Shown: positions 38,240 to 52,044 of the stretch, one piece after another
Layout of the letters: every line of letters begins with the position of its first letter
Position numbering within the stretch: position 1 is the stretch's first letter
Assembly: GCA_022495005.1 (NCBI GenBank)
Contig: JAGYXB010001002.1
Span: 2,170,001-2,234,000 of the forward strand
DNA length: 64,000 nt
Direction: 5' to 3'
Origin: Rhyacophila brunnea
Taxonomy: Eukaryota; Arthropoda; Insecta; Trichoptera; Rhyacophilidae
The notes under the pieces: model-generated
What the model was told of the DNA's origin: nothing
Databases searched by the model: none
What the model saw: only the letters and a program-made list of their open reading frames with translations
Position numbers and translations under genes: made by a program

Positions 38240-38815
38240 TTATACAGAAAAATACAGTTTCAAAAATAAAATGCAAAGTACATCATTGAAAATGTCTATG
38301 TCTTTAGGGAGCGCATTTACTAGTCTTGCACCCCTCGCTAATGGTGCCTGATAGGCTTGACGCGAGGAAACGGTTCCAATCCAGAATAAATCATGACTGC
38401 GACCACGTAGGTAATTGACAGGCGCATGGAAATTCAAATTCATTAGGACACCGGGATTGGAAACCATCCCTCGCGATAACAGGCAAAAGTGTTTCAACAG
38501 CAGAAGAGACCGACGAGATTCAAGAGAGTGAAAAGTAAGCATGCCTTGTAGAAAGGCAGTCGGAAAATAATCATCTGACGAATTATCGAAAGGAAAATAG
38601 TTAAATGTTTTAAAATAAAGACATCGAAGAAATTTCTTCTGGACGCGTTCTAAAATAAGCTTATAGGAAACCTCATAAGGACACCAGATAATCGACCCAT
38701 ATTCAAGAATGCTACGCACTAATGAGACGTAGAGTGTACGTAATACATTAGGATTCTTGAATGGTTTGGATTGTCGCATGATGAATCCTAGAAGCTTACT
38801 CGCACTTAATTACTC
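38240..38815 (-). pseudogene. LINE reverse-transcriptase C-terminal fragment
   Basis: The open frame reads LSASKLLGFIMRQS, then KPFKNPNVLRTLYVSLVRSI, EYGSIIWCPY and LERVQKKFLR, and runs to the stop at 38242-38240. This is the thumb and C-terminal part of a non-LTR retrotransposon reverse transcriptase, including the SLVRS.LEYGS.IW motif. The catalytic YADD region is upstream of the truncation. There is no internal stop over about 190 codons, so the insertion is fairly young. Confidence 0.85.
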
Positions 38816-41800
38816 TTAATTACTAAAGCACTCGCATTATGAATGAAATTAGTTATAAATAATTATTTAAGGTAATATTGTAATATACTTGAAATTATTT
38901 AAATATTAAATGATCGTATTCATAATAAAAATTTGTACTATTACAGTATTGGGAAAATAATATGAAAAGAGTAAATTAAATAATATCCGATAAATTATTT
39001 GACATTGAAATAAAATAATTTATAAAAAAAATATTAAGAGGAAGTGAATTATTAATACGAAATTAAAAAGTAGGTACCAACGCTAAATTTTGTGAAAACA
39101 TTTTAAAATGTATAATTTAACACAATTTACTGAAAACTGAGGTAGCCGTAGACGTTAAAAAAATATATTTTTATTTTTATTTGAAAGATTTGAAAAACGG
39201 TTCGATATGATAGATATATAATAAAAAAGTTTTTAAGACTGTAAAAATTGTAATATTTAGCAAAAAATAGCTTAAAACTATGAATTTCAAAGATCTCTCC
39301 TATACTTTTAAATTTAAAAAAAATATCAAATATTGATATTTAAATGAAACCAAAATAATCATAAAAAATGTACTAATTGACTGAAAGTCTTCAACAAACT
39401 TTCTTTATTATTTTCTTTTAGACGTTTTAAGTACTGAACATTTTTAGTAAATTGTATACAATTTTCATGTTTCGTAATATCACTTGATGTAGATAGTCAC
39501 CATAGTTAATATTAAGGCATAGTAACACTGTTTGTATAGACTAAATTTTATTAATATGAAACAACACGACAAAAAACTGTATAATAAATAAAAATAATGC
39601 AATATTATAATGTTATGTCACAGTTTGCGAGTATACTCACTGTAATCATAGATTAAAAAAACTATTAATAGAATCCAGAAACGATAAAAAATAGTATGTA
39701 TCGATACTGTAATAGTGTAATATATAGCTGAATGTCAATGTTATTAGCCTGTCGGCTTACCGGATATCGAATAATGTCGTTATTATTTATAACAATAATA
39801 TAAAAAAATCCTTCAACGAATGAAAAAAAAATTTACATAATAATCGTTGAGAATATTATCGTCAATTTTGCATAAATACTTATTATTAACATATTTTAAA
39901 TATGTACGTAACATTTACTCTATTTTTTAATTTATGAATAACGATGAAACGTCAAATAAAAATAAAAATGATTAGGAACTATTCAAATAAAAATTTACGG
40001 AAAAGCCTGCCCTAGTGTTTATTAAATAGTTAAAAAAAAATATGTACCTACTATACATTATAATTATTATTGACTAAAGTTAACATTAATATTTTACCAC
40101 TAAGTTTAACCTGTAAGATAAGTATATTTTTAAATTACGATCAGATAATATAACCGTATGTAGTTTTGGTCTCACTAGTGTTGATATTGTCATATTTTAT
40201 CTATGTTTGCCACCTAAAAATCTATTCCGCTGCATAAATTAGGATAAGATAGCACTGAATACAATATAAATTCATTTGTATAAAATATTATGACATAGTA
40301 TTTTACTAAAATATTAATCCGTTTGATAACTAACTCTCATAATTTTATCACTATAATAATATGAAATAAACTTATTTATAACAATAATACTAGCTTTAAA
40401 ATTAAAAATATACCAAAATAAATAAATATCTGGACGAATGTTTCCAAATCTGAAGAATTGATTTTAGTAACACTATTACTTTCTCTATTTACATAAATTA
40501 ATAATCACTTATTTATATTATGTTAACATTATTTAAATTATATACATATACTTATTATTATATGTTATTCTATTAAAACTTCACAATATCAAGTTCACGA
40601 TGGTATCTTTCTTTCAAAAAAATCACAACACATCCACGTTTGCAATAGGTACACGGTACATTCATAACTGATACAGGCGGTTGTATATTGTCTACTAGGA
40701 TGTGACGTATTAAACATTAAAGCATGCCAGTGGATTTAGATTATTATTAGAATCGCAAGAGGCTCTCAACTACGTTTCGGTAAGTCTGTTCAAACGGAAA
40801 AAGCAAAACTCAGTAATCAACGAGACAGATTGTATCTTTCAAATGCTCGTTCAGTTACAATATTGAATATATAATAATTTATATATTACAATGTTAATAC
40901 ATTAATCAATACATACATAATATATAATAATAAATACTTTAAATTTGGACTATAAATAGAAAGAATCTCATACTTTATTTGAACACACAGTTAGGTTAGG
41001 TTAACTCCACGAAATATGAAGATTGCTCAGTTGCCAATCCGATTTTTTATTTTAAAATGGCGGCTATTTTTTTAATTTCAATAATTGTTATTACTTATTA
41101 ATGTGCAGTTATATACGGTTTTACAAATTTTACGGGATTTTTGAAATAAATATTATAATTATTATTATTGGATACTTATCTATTCATTGTGACAGATTGT
41201 TTTTTATACATGTTAAAATTGGAAAACATATATTATATCATAACTCAGTAGTATGAAGTTCTCTGAAAATAAACCTGCAAAGTCACTTGTAGCTAATTTA
41301 ATCAGTAGGCCAGTGGTCCTTTTCGTTACTTAAATATCATACATTATGCCTTGTGTGAGAAAGCCTTTCTGTAAAGAATAAAGGTTTTTTCAACATATTT
41401 TGTATAAACCTATATTAACTTAAATATAATTTTGTAAAAACCTAACATTCATTTTATTTTTTTGGGTTTATCTTAACTAACTTAAACTGCATTTGAAACC
41501 TTGATAACGATTTCTATAAATACAAAATGTAACAGTTTGGATATTCCTTGTTTGTATATCTTGTTTAAATAGCTTAGTTAAGGACTATCTGAATTTATTA
41601 TTATTATAGTAGCATTTCGTTTGTGCATAATATATTTATTTTAAATAAATGTATTTTTTTTACTCTAAACAGTCGAAGTCAAAGAAATTCAATTACCTAC
41701 TATTTAAATTGATATTTCTAATGGATTTTAAACTAGGTATATAAGATTTTTACATAGGTATATATTTCTCAACAAAATTTCTTAGAAATATACCTACTAC

Positions 41801-43215
41801 TGTTTTGCTAACTTCAAATCGCAGGGATTATTTTTATCTTCTACAATAATATTATAAGAGATATTAAAAGACTATGCCTCTAATATAATAGTTTCTTATA
41901 GTATATTATGGTATCTTTAGTAGCAATCTAATAATCTTTTTAAATCCTAACTCTTTATGCATATCACATTTATGAGATAGCAAGTATGTATTTTTAAGAA
42001 TGAATTTATAATTTATTACTTAGAGCGTTACAATGCTGACTAGTTCTAGTAGCTGTACATACGTATCAAAATTACGTAAATTTATTGTACTTTCTATCCT
42101 TAAGCACTTTCTCTTTTCAAATCAATGTTTTTATCAGTCTTGCAGCTAGAGGTTTCTTCAGGGCTTTCCTAATAACTGAAAGGGGGCAGCTATACTAGAT
42201 AATATTATGTCAACTAAAATTAATAAAATATTAAATATATATTCATTTTATAATTTATAATAATAAATAGTTTGAATAAAATAACTATATCAGTCAATAG
42301 ATTATTTTATAAGCGTTTTGTTTGATAAACAGATGAGAAGAGTTTAAGAAAATAATTATTTTAAGTAAATCATAACTCAGTATATTAGTATCTCATTCAT
42401 TGAAATTATAATGTAAGTATGTGTTGGATAATATTGTGTTAAATATTAAACCTTGACTCAAAATATAAATTAATTGATAAAAACGATAATCTCTTAAATT
42501 TATACATATCTAGTGAAAATATGTTAGAAAACAAAGAGTAAAGGTTTCTTTGAATATTTATGAATAACAAATGTAATCAGTTCCTAATGCGATTTATCGC
42601 ATTTTCTCGTTTAAAACAAGATTGTATTCTTAATCAGGCAACTAGTAATCTTGTAAATAACGAATCAACTACTGGCTTATCGGGCTAGTTGACAATACCT
42701 GCTCGTTGTAGCGTGAAACACAATAGACACATTTTACTTGAAACAATATGACAAATATTGTGAGTTAAGATATTCTATAAATATAACAAGAATAAGTATT
42801 CTGTGTAGTTGGATAATTCAATGGTAGGTAGTTTGTCTAGATCACAATCACTGACTGACTGAATGACTGACCTAGTGACTGACTATCTTTGTTTTCATAG
42901 AAACCAAAGTTTAAATCTGTTTGATGTTCGATTATTTATAAAAATAGGGATCGATTTTTGATTTTGTTAAAAAAGTGTTATATTTTTACTAATAATAATA
43001 TATCAATATTTTTTATGCCGTGTTTTATTATGTGTTATATAAATTATGTTTTATTTTACTTAGGATAAATTAATGCGAATTTTACCAAATGTGTATGATA
43101 AGCAAGAAAAAGAATACTTTATAAATACTTTTTTACGAGAAATCGATGTTAGCCACTTGCTAAACCTATTAGATCAATACTCAGGGTTCAAAATGAAAAA
43201 TAATTTTTATTTTTT
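38816..43215. other. AT-rich interval, no gene recognised
   Basis: Only short, composition-driven open frames are present. No repeat boundary, domain or splice-supported exon could be identified. Confidence 0.5.
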
Positions 43216-43258
43216 CCAGAACCGGGACCTACGACATTATAAGCCGACGCATAACCGC
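43216..43258 (-). repeat. Truncated tRNA-derived SINE head
   Basis: The minus strand has GCGTCGGCTTATAATGTCG and a GTCCCGGTTCTGG end, matching the family of 16874-16953. The 5' (A-box) part is degraded. Confidence 0.45.
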
Positions 43259-44739
43259 TCGTACATATTTGTCATATAATAATATATGTAAACGTACGTA
43301 AATACTAGCTTTAATATAATATTATTCTAAAATTAAGTTATTACCGACATGTTTTATTTATTTATAAATATAGGCGGTCACGGGGATAATATCTGATAAA
43401 AAGTCTACCTCTAGATTAAGATTAGTTTTTTTGAGGTATTCTAATAATATTATCTTTACGAATTGATACATAATTAATATTAACAAGATAGGAACCTAGG
43501 TCAAAAATATATATTCGGATTCTTGACTAAAAAGTATAGTAATTCTTATAGATTTAAATTAGAAAATAATTTTCATTAAAAATCAATAATTAAATATTTT
43601 ATTCGCAAATGCCAATCCGGATGAACTATACTGATAGGTATATTATCCTCCATTAGCAAGTGTTGCAAATTAATTCATATACAATAGAAAACGAGTTCGT
43701 CCACTACTATTACAACAATCATATTTCATATTGTCCATTATATTATTATATCCACTGACGTGAATATATTATTTATTATCATGACATCTTCTTTTTAACT
43801 CAATATTTGCGCGATAGTTTTGAATTAGTACGGGCTTTTCCCAAGTACGTATTGTGCTATGAATCTCCGGGTAATGTTGATTATATCCAGGGGATCTGTA
43901 TATTATTAGTTTTATTATAATAATTTTTGTAACAATCCGTACAACTATTTATAATTAGAAATCACAATGACATAATATTAAATAAATTGTATCTACATTA
44001 AAGTATGTATCTAGTTTAAAGAAATTGTAATTAATTGGATGTGGGAAATACTTTGGCATCTATATTTTTAAATTCATTATATTATCGTTGAAATGTTTAT
44101 ATAGTATTTTAAATTTGATGCATTTTAATTAGGTAGAGAATTTTAAGGTATCTATATAATATTTTAAATTTTTAACCCTAAGTTTTAAGTCATTAGATAA
44201 ATCCAGGATTGGTTAGAAAACTACATACATAAAAATTAAATAAAATAATATATTAGAGTCAGCTATTGGCCAAAAGTAAAGATGACGTTGACTATAAATA
44301 AATATGTGAACCTAAACAATTTCGTACCCTTTGTAAAGTTATTCAATCTATATACATAATTTATAACAACGTCATTTTTGTGCGATCGATATTATAAACC
44401 ATTTTAAAAATTAAGATTTTTGTAAATAATGGGAAAATATAGAAACTGCACAATATATTTTGAATTATGTAATATTTATACATTATTTAATTTCATGGCT
44501 ATTTTATAAAAGGTGTATTTGTATAAATGTATTCATCGCGGATATAATGATGTTAAAATTTATCGTGTTTGTGTATATAATCAGTATTCTATAACGTTTT
44601 TCTATAATATTTACCTACTTGATTTATGTTTACAATTTGTAATCATTTGACATCGGTCACTCGCTTATGCGCGATGTGCTATCTGCCTGAAAATAAGCTA
44701 TAATATATCACAAAATATCACCTATTAACCAATGCCGAA
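43259..44739. other. AT-rich interval, nothing identified
   Basis: No open frame, repeat or RNA gene is supported between the SINE fragment and the foldback element. Confidence 0.5.
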
Positions 44740-45297
44740 TTGTTTATGTAGGTTGTTAAGATCCGATATAAACAGTGCACACTAAACTTTGTCAGTCATA
44801 TGTATTTTTGTTTTCATTTAACTGAGACTAGGTACTTACATTTTGTAGATAGTTTTGGTTAGTCTTTAAAATTGAATTAAACCCTGCGTAAACCAAGCCA
44901 TAATAGATAATAGTCAAAAAATATGTGTATATCAATAAAATATCCAAAATTATTTATGATTGATAGTCATGATTTAAGAATATCTTTTATCTATTACGGT
45001 TTGGTCTAGGCAGGGCTTAATGAATTAAAAATAAAACTAACCAATACCATCTGTATTTTTATTTATGTATCCTTAATTCAAGAAAAGAATATGTAAAAAT
45101 TTGTGGAATATTTTTGTCGGATCGCCATTAGCACACAAAACTATTATGCATTAGTTTAGGCAGGGTTTAACTAAAACTAATTTACACCATCTGCAAATTG
45201 TAGTCTTTGTTGGATGTAAAAAAATATGTGTGGCTGACAAAGTTTAGTGTGCACTTATGTTGGATCTTAAAAGCCTACCTCCTACCTTTGCCGCTAT
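44740..45297. mobile_element. Foldback element family, copy 2
   Basis: The ends read GTAGGTTGTTAAGATCC and, reverse-complemented, GTAGGCTTTTAAGATCC. Each continues into GTGCACACTAAACTTTGTCAG. Internal AATTAAACCCTGCG with CCATAATAG, then GGTTTGGTCTAGGCAGGG and TTTAGGCAGGGTTTAACT, match the order in 29065-29664. The outer TIRs found around copy 1 are absent here. Confidence 0.75.
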
Positions 45298-45887
45298 TAT
45301 TTACATAAGTATACCTAAGCATTGCACTTTTAAATCAGTATACATACATAGAAATACAATCACAAGTCACACCTGAAAATATTCTTTTTATCTTTGTTCT
45401 CTAAATATTATCGTATTGCATTAAGGGTATTAAAGAGAACTACTTTTTTTTGACAGTAAAGTAGTTATCCACTTTATTAAAAATGGTAGACATACCAATA
45501 TTCTAAATTTGAAATTTTACGTTGGTATAAGCCAGCCTATTGCAATATTTGAATCATCTTTATAAAAAATTCGAAAACATATTATCGATTATTAACTTTT
45601 CGAGTTTATTATTTTATTGATATTAAGTTTTATCAAAATACGATTATTTTTCCAATATAACGATTATCTTGACGTATTTATGATTCATTATCATCCTGAT
45701 AATCTATACTTATTCATATCTCAATAGAATAACAATATCCAGTAATTACCAGGAAATAGTCAAGAATACAGAAAAAATCGGATAATCACAAATCGACGGT
45801 CCCTACGTAAACTCGGACATCTACAAAAACGCAATTTACAGGAGAGCTATTTGAAGTATGAATTCTTAGAACTTCTATGTTTTTATT

Positions 45888-46175
45888 ACGGGTTAGGACG
45901 ATTCGGCGCCGAGATAAATGGGCGAATGAAATTCGACAATACATAGATGTTCGTGAATTATTTATGTGCTTTTAAAATATATATTTAATACTATTTTGTA
46001 TATTTAAATTATTATTATTATTAATATTATTTAATACTTAGTGAGAGTTTAAATATTAACACGTAAATTATTAATGATAATTTAATAAATTGTGCATATT
46101 TTAAGTTCCAATAAGTTGACAGTTCTTTTATTTTTATATAATACCTCAGGCATGATAATTCTCAATCCGCAATAA
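45888..46175. repeat. Dispersed repeat copy B (GGCGCC / CAACTGG family)
   Basis: Homologous to 4548-4790: GACGATTCGGCGCC, GGGCGAATGAAATTCGA, TTCGTGAATTATTTA, TTTAATACTTAG, ACACGTAAAT and CAGGCATGATAATTCTC in the same order. Related GGACAACTGGC boxes lie in inverted orientation near 46310-46322 and 46609-46619, so the element may extend to about 46656. Confidence 0.55.
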
Positions 46176-47257
46176 AAAAGATTACGTTAAGGGCAAAATA
46201 AATTTAAGTAGTAGATAGAAACTGATTAAAATTCTTCGTCTACCTTGTATAAAATCGTAATGAACGTCTATTTATTTCATTCGACAGTGAGGCGCTTAGT
46301 TGTATTGGCGGCCAGTTGTCCCATTCTCTTTATTACTATTCACCTGAAATTCAGTGAGTATTAATAATATTATTTACGTATTATTAGATACTTTCTGAAT
46401 TATATACTTTTTGCAGAATCGTAGTTGTCCGACTTTACCCCCATTCATTAATAAAACAACTACCACATATCTCACTTTACGTGGAAAGAAGTCATATCAA
46501 TTATTAGGTACTTTAATTATTACTATTGAAATTATCATAATTTTAACTATTAAAAGGAATATTATCTATCAAAATAATACACTTGTGTACCTGCACGTAG
46601 TACGTAAGGACAACTGGCAGTTATATGTTTATGCGACTGTCTGGTGCCCAAAGTAAAGACGGATATATTAGCATATCGGCATTTACGCGGTTAATTTAAT
46701 AAAATGAGAGTATTATTGTTTGCCATACCGAATTCATATTATCTTCCCATCCCTGTAGAAGGCAGGAGTATACAAGTACAAATCAAGTGACACAAGTCGC
46801 GCGGATTTCTTCATATATTAACATGACGGTCACATAAGCTGATTAAAGAAATAAAAATATCAAAAGGTAATGCTTCCCGTTTAAAAACTCGATAAAATCA
46901 TATTATATTATAACTGAATGTACCTATACGTATTTTACATTTTCACTTATACTAAATTCATATGGACCATGGTGCGATCGACTGATTTCCATCCCACGAC
47001 GCGTTGGTCATTAGAATAGTATATTTTTATAATACATGAATACTAATTTATTTAATAAATTCCTAAATAATTCTATAGCATAAAAAATATTGTACTACTA
47101 TTTATAAAAATATTACGTAGGTAAAATAAACGTTATTAAGAGTGAAAATCTGGAATATTTCTTGGGGTCCTGGCTTCCTTTTACAACTTTTTCCAGTTAT
47201 TTTGTTATCGCCGCTTTATAGTTTGGTACCCATTTTTACCTGCTTACACCCACTGTA

Positions 47258-47322
47258 GCATGGTCGGTAGAGTGGCTGTCTCAAGTAGTGGATTATTTGG
47301 TCCATCCCGCTACTAGTCAAAA
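47258..47322 (+). repeat. tRNA-like SINE head, degraded
   Basis: TAGCATGGTCGGTAGAGTGG resembles an A-box and TTTGGTCCATCCCGCTAC a decayed B-box (GGTTCGATTCC type) at the expected spacing. An A-rich stretch follows. Confidence 0.45.
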
Positions 47323-49978
47323 AATTTATATTATTTAGATACAGTGCATGTAGCCAACGCATCAGGATTATGACTAAAAATCATTCTTAATAAAAACCTC
47401 AACTATATTATATAGGCTCATTTTTTCTACTTGGGAAAATGTTAGCCACCAACTACCTAAATCAGATAACTGGTAGGTGCGATCAGTACTGATGAAAAGA
47501 AGAGAAATTGTATTTTCGAGTTAATACGTACATGTGTTGTGAATTTTAATATCATTATAAACCTCTATGCAAGTGAGATAAATTATGTCAACTCCAATTT
47601 TGGAGAAATTGTACGTTCTCTATAACATGAGCAGTAGCAGTAACTCATAATCAATATATTTAATAACAATGAAAAATGTTGAAATGCTCTTGGAGTTACA
47701 CGTTAAAAAACTTATTTGATCAATTGATTCTTAAATTCAGAAGAACACAAAAAAATATCTAGGAAATCAAAATAGGTAAATAAGTACGTGCTTTAAGTAT
47801 TCTAAAAATATGAGCAAAATAATGAGCGAAAAATCACTATTTTGTCTCTAATGCAGAATTATCATTGTGAATTTACCATGGTTTACCTTTAGTATGCAGA
47901 TTAATATGCTTACTATTAGTAATACGTATATTATATTATGATACCTAATATAATGCACATATCATTTTTCCATACTCGCTAAGTTACACGTGGTATGTAA
48001 TATACGATGTAATAATACTTTTCAAATTTGTACTTGTTCAAAATTGGTTTCGTAAATTTGGATATAACAGACGAAGGAGAAAAGACTTGGAATATTGCAT
48101 CCAGTGTTATGTATGTAGGTAGTGGAAAATTTTTGGCAAAAAGCGTGCCCTTACATAATAAAGTAATACCGTGAAGTGATTGCTCGGGAACCCTTTCTGA
48201 ATATTTGCATTTCAATAAGAACTTTATTGCTTTGCAAACCTAAAGACATTAGAATAAATTTTGTTGGAGAAAAAGTGTCAACTACGTTTGATTAAATGTA
48301 ACCATTTGCTATAGACTAGATCGAATACTTACATTAATATTCCAAAACGTTACTGCAAAATTATACCAAAATTCTACATTAATCTCTATAATAAAATAGA
48401 TAAACAGAAATATATTACAAATAAATTTCTATAGAAAAATAGGTCACAATGAAACGAATTTATTATATTATTAGGTAAGAAAAAGTATATTAAACGGTAC
48501 TATTTTTCTGTGATGAAATATTACTTAACGGCAATATATTTATGGATTTTTTATTCATTAATTTACGTATAGCTAACAAAAATCCAGTCGCTATAATGGG
48601 TTAATGGTTTAAGGAACCTCTCACAATATTTAAATAAATCGTTCAAAATCAAAGTCAAAAACTTAGGTTTTTATATTCGAACTAATCGGGATTTGCATTC
48701 ATTTTTCTTTTATCCAAAATTAATGTGTAGGGTTTTTTACTTTCGAGGGTAAGTACACAAGCCTTAACACAGATACCATGTATATAGTTTTATTTATTAT
48801 TTTAGTTCCATAAGTTTGCAGAATGGGACAGAAAGAAAAAAAATAACTTGATCTATCTGTCCGTAACGCAGTGCAACACAAAACAGCCCACACACATACA
48901 CACACACACACAGCCACAATCATACATACACACACATACATATACATACAAATTGTAGTCAATTAATTAGCGAATTAAAGATACTTGAGAATATTACAAA
49001 AAAATACTAAGCCTTATTATTTTACATTGGCTGAAAAAACGTATGTCAATAAAAATTCATAATATTATCTTACGTCTTAAACTTATAATTTGTAATTTCC
49101 ATAATATGTTAATAGTTTATAGTTTAGCCCTAATTACCTTTTTTTTACATTTTAAAATATGTTTAATAGATCCAGAATTATATTTTTTATATAAAAAAAG
49201 ATTAGCTACAATGATTCTGACAACATTTTCAGTCTTAAAAAATAACTGAAAAAACCTTTGATAATTTACCGAATTCACAGAAAATTAAACTAAAAAGGCA
49301 AATTTGACTTCATTTTTAAGTTAAAAAAAGTGAAAATAGGCTACGCAAAAATAATATGATTATCTTTCTTTGTTCTAAAATTCCTAGCACATCAAAAACA
49401 TTGTACGTTTTTATTTGAAAATGATCTGTACTTTTATGGAACTTACTTTGGTATTCTAAAGAAGACGTTTTTTGCATCGCCCATTTTAGATAGATATTCT
49501 TTTTACAAAAAATATTATTTAATGTACTTGCCAAAAAATCAAAAACAGACAAAAACACCTGTTCACATACAAATCCATGACGGTGAAAAGTAAATATTTG
49601 AAATAAACGAAACAAAATAATCGCTACTATTTGTATGAAGTCATTTAAGTAATTAATTTATATACAACCTAATTAATATTACTTGCAGGCGTTATTTATA
49701 CAGTTTTATTTTAACTATGTTATACTACAATAATTATTCCTATTATATTATGGAATGGACACTCACATAACCGATGCTCAAAAAACTTGGTGCTTTTGAT
49801 ATTAATGTAGGTATCTTCTGTATCAGCAGGAAAAAAACTAAGTTACAAAATGTCACCGTGATGTCGAAGACGAAAGATAAAAAAAGAAATATAAATAACA
49901 AAGTTGTCATACTTTGGCCACATTATTCGACTTTCGAGGGATATCTACTTTTGCATCTTATCATTAAAATAAAAAATC
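47323..49978. other. AT-rich interval, microsatellite only
   Basis: No gene recognised. A (CA)n/(CATA)n microsatellite lies at about 48889-48955; open frames over it are composition artefacts. Confidence 0.5.
48889..48955 (+). repeat. (CA)n / (CATA)n microsatellite
   Basis: An interrupted run of CACACA, CATACA and ATACAT units. Confidence 0.85.
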
Positions 49979-50050
49979 GGTAAGCAAATCCTTGGTAGAA
50001 GAAGAACGTCCTGTGTTAAGAACCTGGCAGAACTATTCGCTAATGACCGA
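49979..50050 (+). pseudogene. Possible LINE C-terminal remnant
   Basis: One frame gives GKQILGRRRTSCVKNLAELF, resembling the basic GRRRTSWLKNL segment near the C-terminus of insect LINE polyproteins. It is short and stops at TAA soon after. Confidence 0.4.
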
Positions 50051-50456
50051 TAACGGATATGGCACGAAAAAAATAATACTAGAATACCATTAGGACAAAG
50101 GATTACATCTGGTATTTTGGTACCTACTCGTATTCTTGATCATGATTCTACTTTCAGGATCCAGGATTGGAAAAAATTTTAAACTCTATTCAGTAAGTAA
50201 ATACCTATCAAAAATGTTCTCAAATGTGCAATAATTATTATTATTTAGATATCTACATTTTTTATTATAAATTAGTTTTATAATAAATTACCTAAAACGC
50301 TGATCGTAACGTAATTGCGAGAAAATAAATAGGTAAATACTAAAATATTGCTTGATTCCAGATATTTCAATTTAACATTAAAAAAAAGAAGCGTGGAAAT
50401 TATGTATAATTTTTTTATATAATTTTGAGAGATGATAATATTATCGATGTTATAGT

Positions 50457-51007
50457 ATCATCATCATCATCATCATCAGAGGCGCGACCACGCGGTGTGG
50501 ATCCTGGCCTCCTCCAACAGCTCCCTCCACCTGTCCCTATCCAGTGTGGCCGCTTTCCAATTTGGTACCCCCCAGAATACGGCAGTCACTGGCAGCTCCA
50601 TCCAACCAACGAATCTTTGGCCTCCCTCTTCTTCTACGTCCAATTGGATTGCTGGACATTACTCTCTTTGCCGGTTCATTGTCATTCATACTGTGCACAT
50701 GCCCTAGCCATCGCAGTCTCCCAATCTTAATTGATTGAACTGCGCTGCAATCTTCGTACAGCCCGTAGAGCTCAGCATTATATCTTCTCCTCCAATTGGT
50801 GCCATCTCTGATCGGTCCATGTATACGGCGGAGAATTTTTCTTTCAAAGATGTTCAGGGCTCTTTCATTTTGCAGAGTTAATGTCCAGGTTTCCGATGCA
50901 TAGGTGAGCACTGGCTTTACAAGTGTCTTGTAAAAAGTGCTTTTAGTTCGGTGAGATAGTAAGCGGGACTTGACATTATAGTATATATTATTATATTCAC
51001 CGCACAT
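50457..51007 (-). pseudogene. 5'-truncated LINE, C-terminal coding end with (ATG)n tail
   Basis: From 51007 leftwards the frame reads VKSRLLSHRTK, FYKTLVKPVLTYASETW, ERKILRRIHGP, GRLRWLGHVHSM and RRRRGRPKIRWLDG, the thumb and C-terminal region of an RTE/Jockey-like non-LTR retrotransposon protein. A one-base shift near 50553 moves the frame. After it, ATLDRDRWRELLEEARIHT and the terminal TGA (50478-50476) run straight into the GAT-repeat tail. The reverse-transcriptase catalytic core is missing through 5' truncation. The high GC stands out from the neighbourhood. Confidence 0.85.
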
Positions 51008-51149
51008 TCATACACACGCACACAAATACTGAATTTTAGTTACTAATACACTCAGTAAGTAGACAGCCGCTGGACAAATGCCGTTATGCATTCAGTGGTA
51101 CCCAAGGGTTACTAAATGCCTCATAAAGTTAGACGGATGTACGTGGTAG

Positions 51150-51245
51150 CGAAGAACTAAAGACTGAGAAGAGTGGAGGTAGCTAGGGGAGGTCTTTATC
51201 CAGCTGTGAATTGATCCCGGGTGATGACGATGGTGATGATGACAA
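51150..51245 (+). repeat. Retroelement 3' end with GAT tail (single unit)
   Basis: CTTTATCCAGCTGTGAATTG, CGGGTGATGACGATGGTGAT and upstream GACTGAGAAGAGTGGAG match the unit end of the tandem array at 20290-21275, here present once. Confidence 0.65.
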
Positions 51246-52044
51246 AAATATTGGCTGGTTATGCTGTCGAAAAATTGTGAATTACCGGAATATAAATCGA
51301 CGGAAGTACACTGAAGTATTTTGGATGTTTTTTTTTAAATTATTATGGGATATAATAATTTGAAAAGTTTGCGAGTTTCCACTACGATTCGACGCGTAAG
51401 TCCAAACAAATCCGCAAATTCTTTAAGCTCCATAAAATTCAGGGTAATAAAATTGGCAAAGTGTCATTTTCTGATATTATTTATGACATTATAAAACAAT
51501 TATTTGAAACCAGAGCTGATATTATCTTTTGTGATTTCATTAATATTATTATATACTTATATACTTGAATTGAATTTCTATAACTAACTTTCTCAATAAC
51601 TACAATATGAGTGTAAATATTGTAAACAAATAAAATTATTGTTATTGGTTCTCAAGAAATTGGCCACCGTGAATAATTATTTTTTTACTTGAGACGTGAA
51701 CTAAAATTTTGTTTTAGTACCAGAAAATTATTTTATAATTTTATTTATTTTTTTGTGGTTTCTAAGTTAATCAAGATTTTTTTTTAAAATCCACCTCTAG
51801 TTTTTGACAAGATTTGGCTATAAATGCAGATTACGTCATGTATATTGGACGTATACATTATGATCGCGAAAATTTATTCGAACAACAATAATGGCAAAGT
51901 AGCATATGACCGGATGTCATGGTCTGCGTCGAGAGTTTCATTTAATGAATTTGAACGTATTTCACAAAAAACATATTAATATATTATGATATTACTTGAG
52001 ATTCAATGCTTTATTGGTGATGTTCCATTTGGATTCAATTATAC
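51246..52044. other. AT-rich interval, nothing identified
   Basis: No supported gene or repeat boundary. Confidence 0.5.

Larger units (their letters stand above)
37987..38815 (-). mobile_element. 5'-truncated LINE with TTTA tail
   Basis: Running leftwards from about 38815, it holds the C-terminal coding part, a 3' UTR and a (TAAA)n tail (TTTATTTATTTA on the plus strand, 37990-38013). A truncated 5' end and a short-unit tail are typical of non-LTR retrotransposons of the CR1/Jockey group. Confidence 0.8.

Noticed and set aside
42840..42890. CRISPR-like short repeats (TGACTGAC)
   Set aside because: A brief TGAC microsatellite without spacers; the window is eukaryotic.
48720..48962. 80-codon open frame rich in Val/Cys
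   Set aside because: Translation of the CA microsatellite.
50425..50738. Three plus-strand open frames
   Set aside because: Shadows of the minus-strand LINE coding end.
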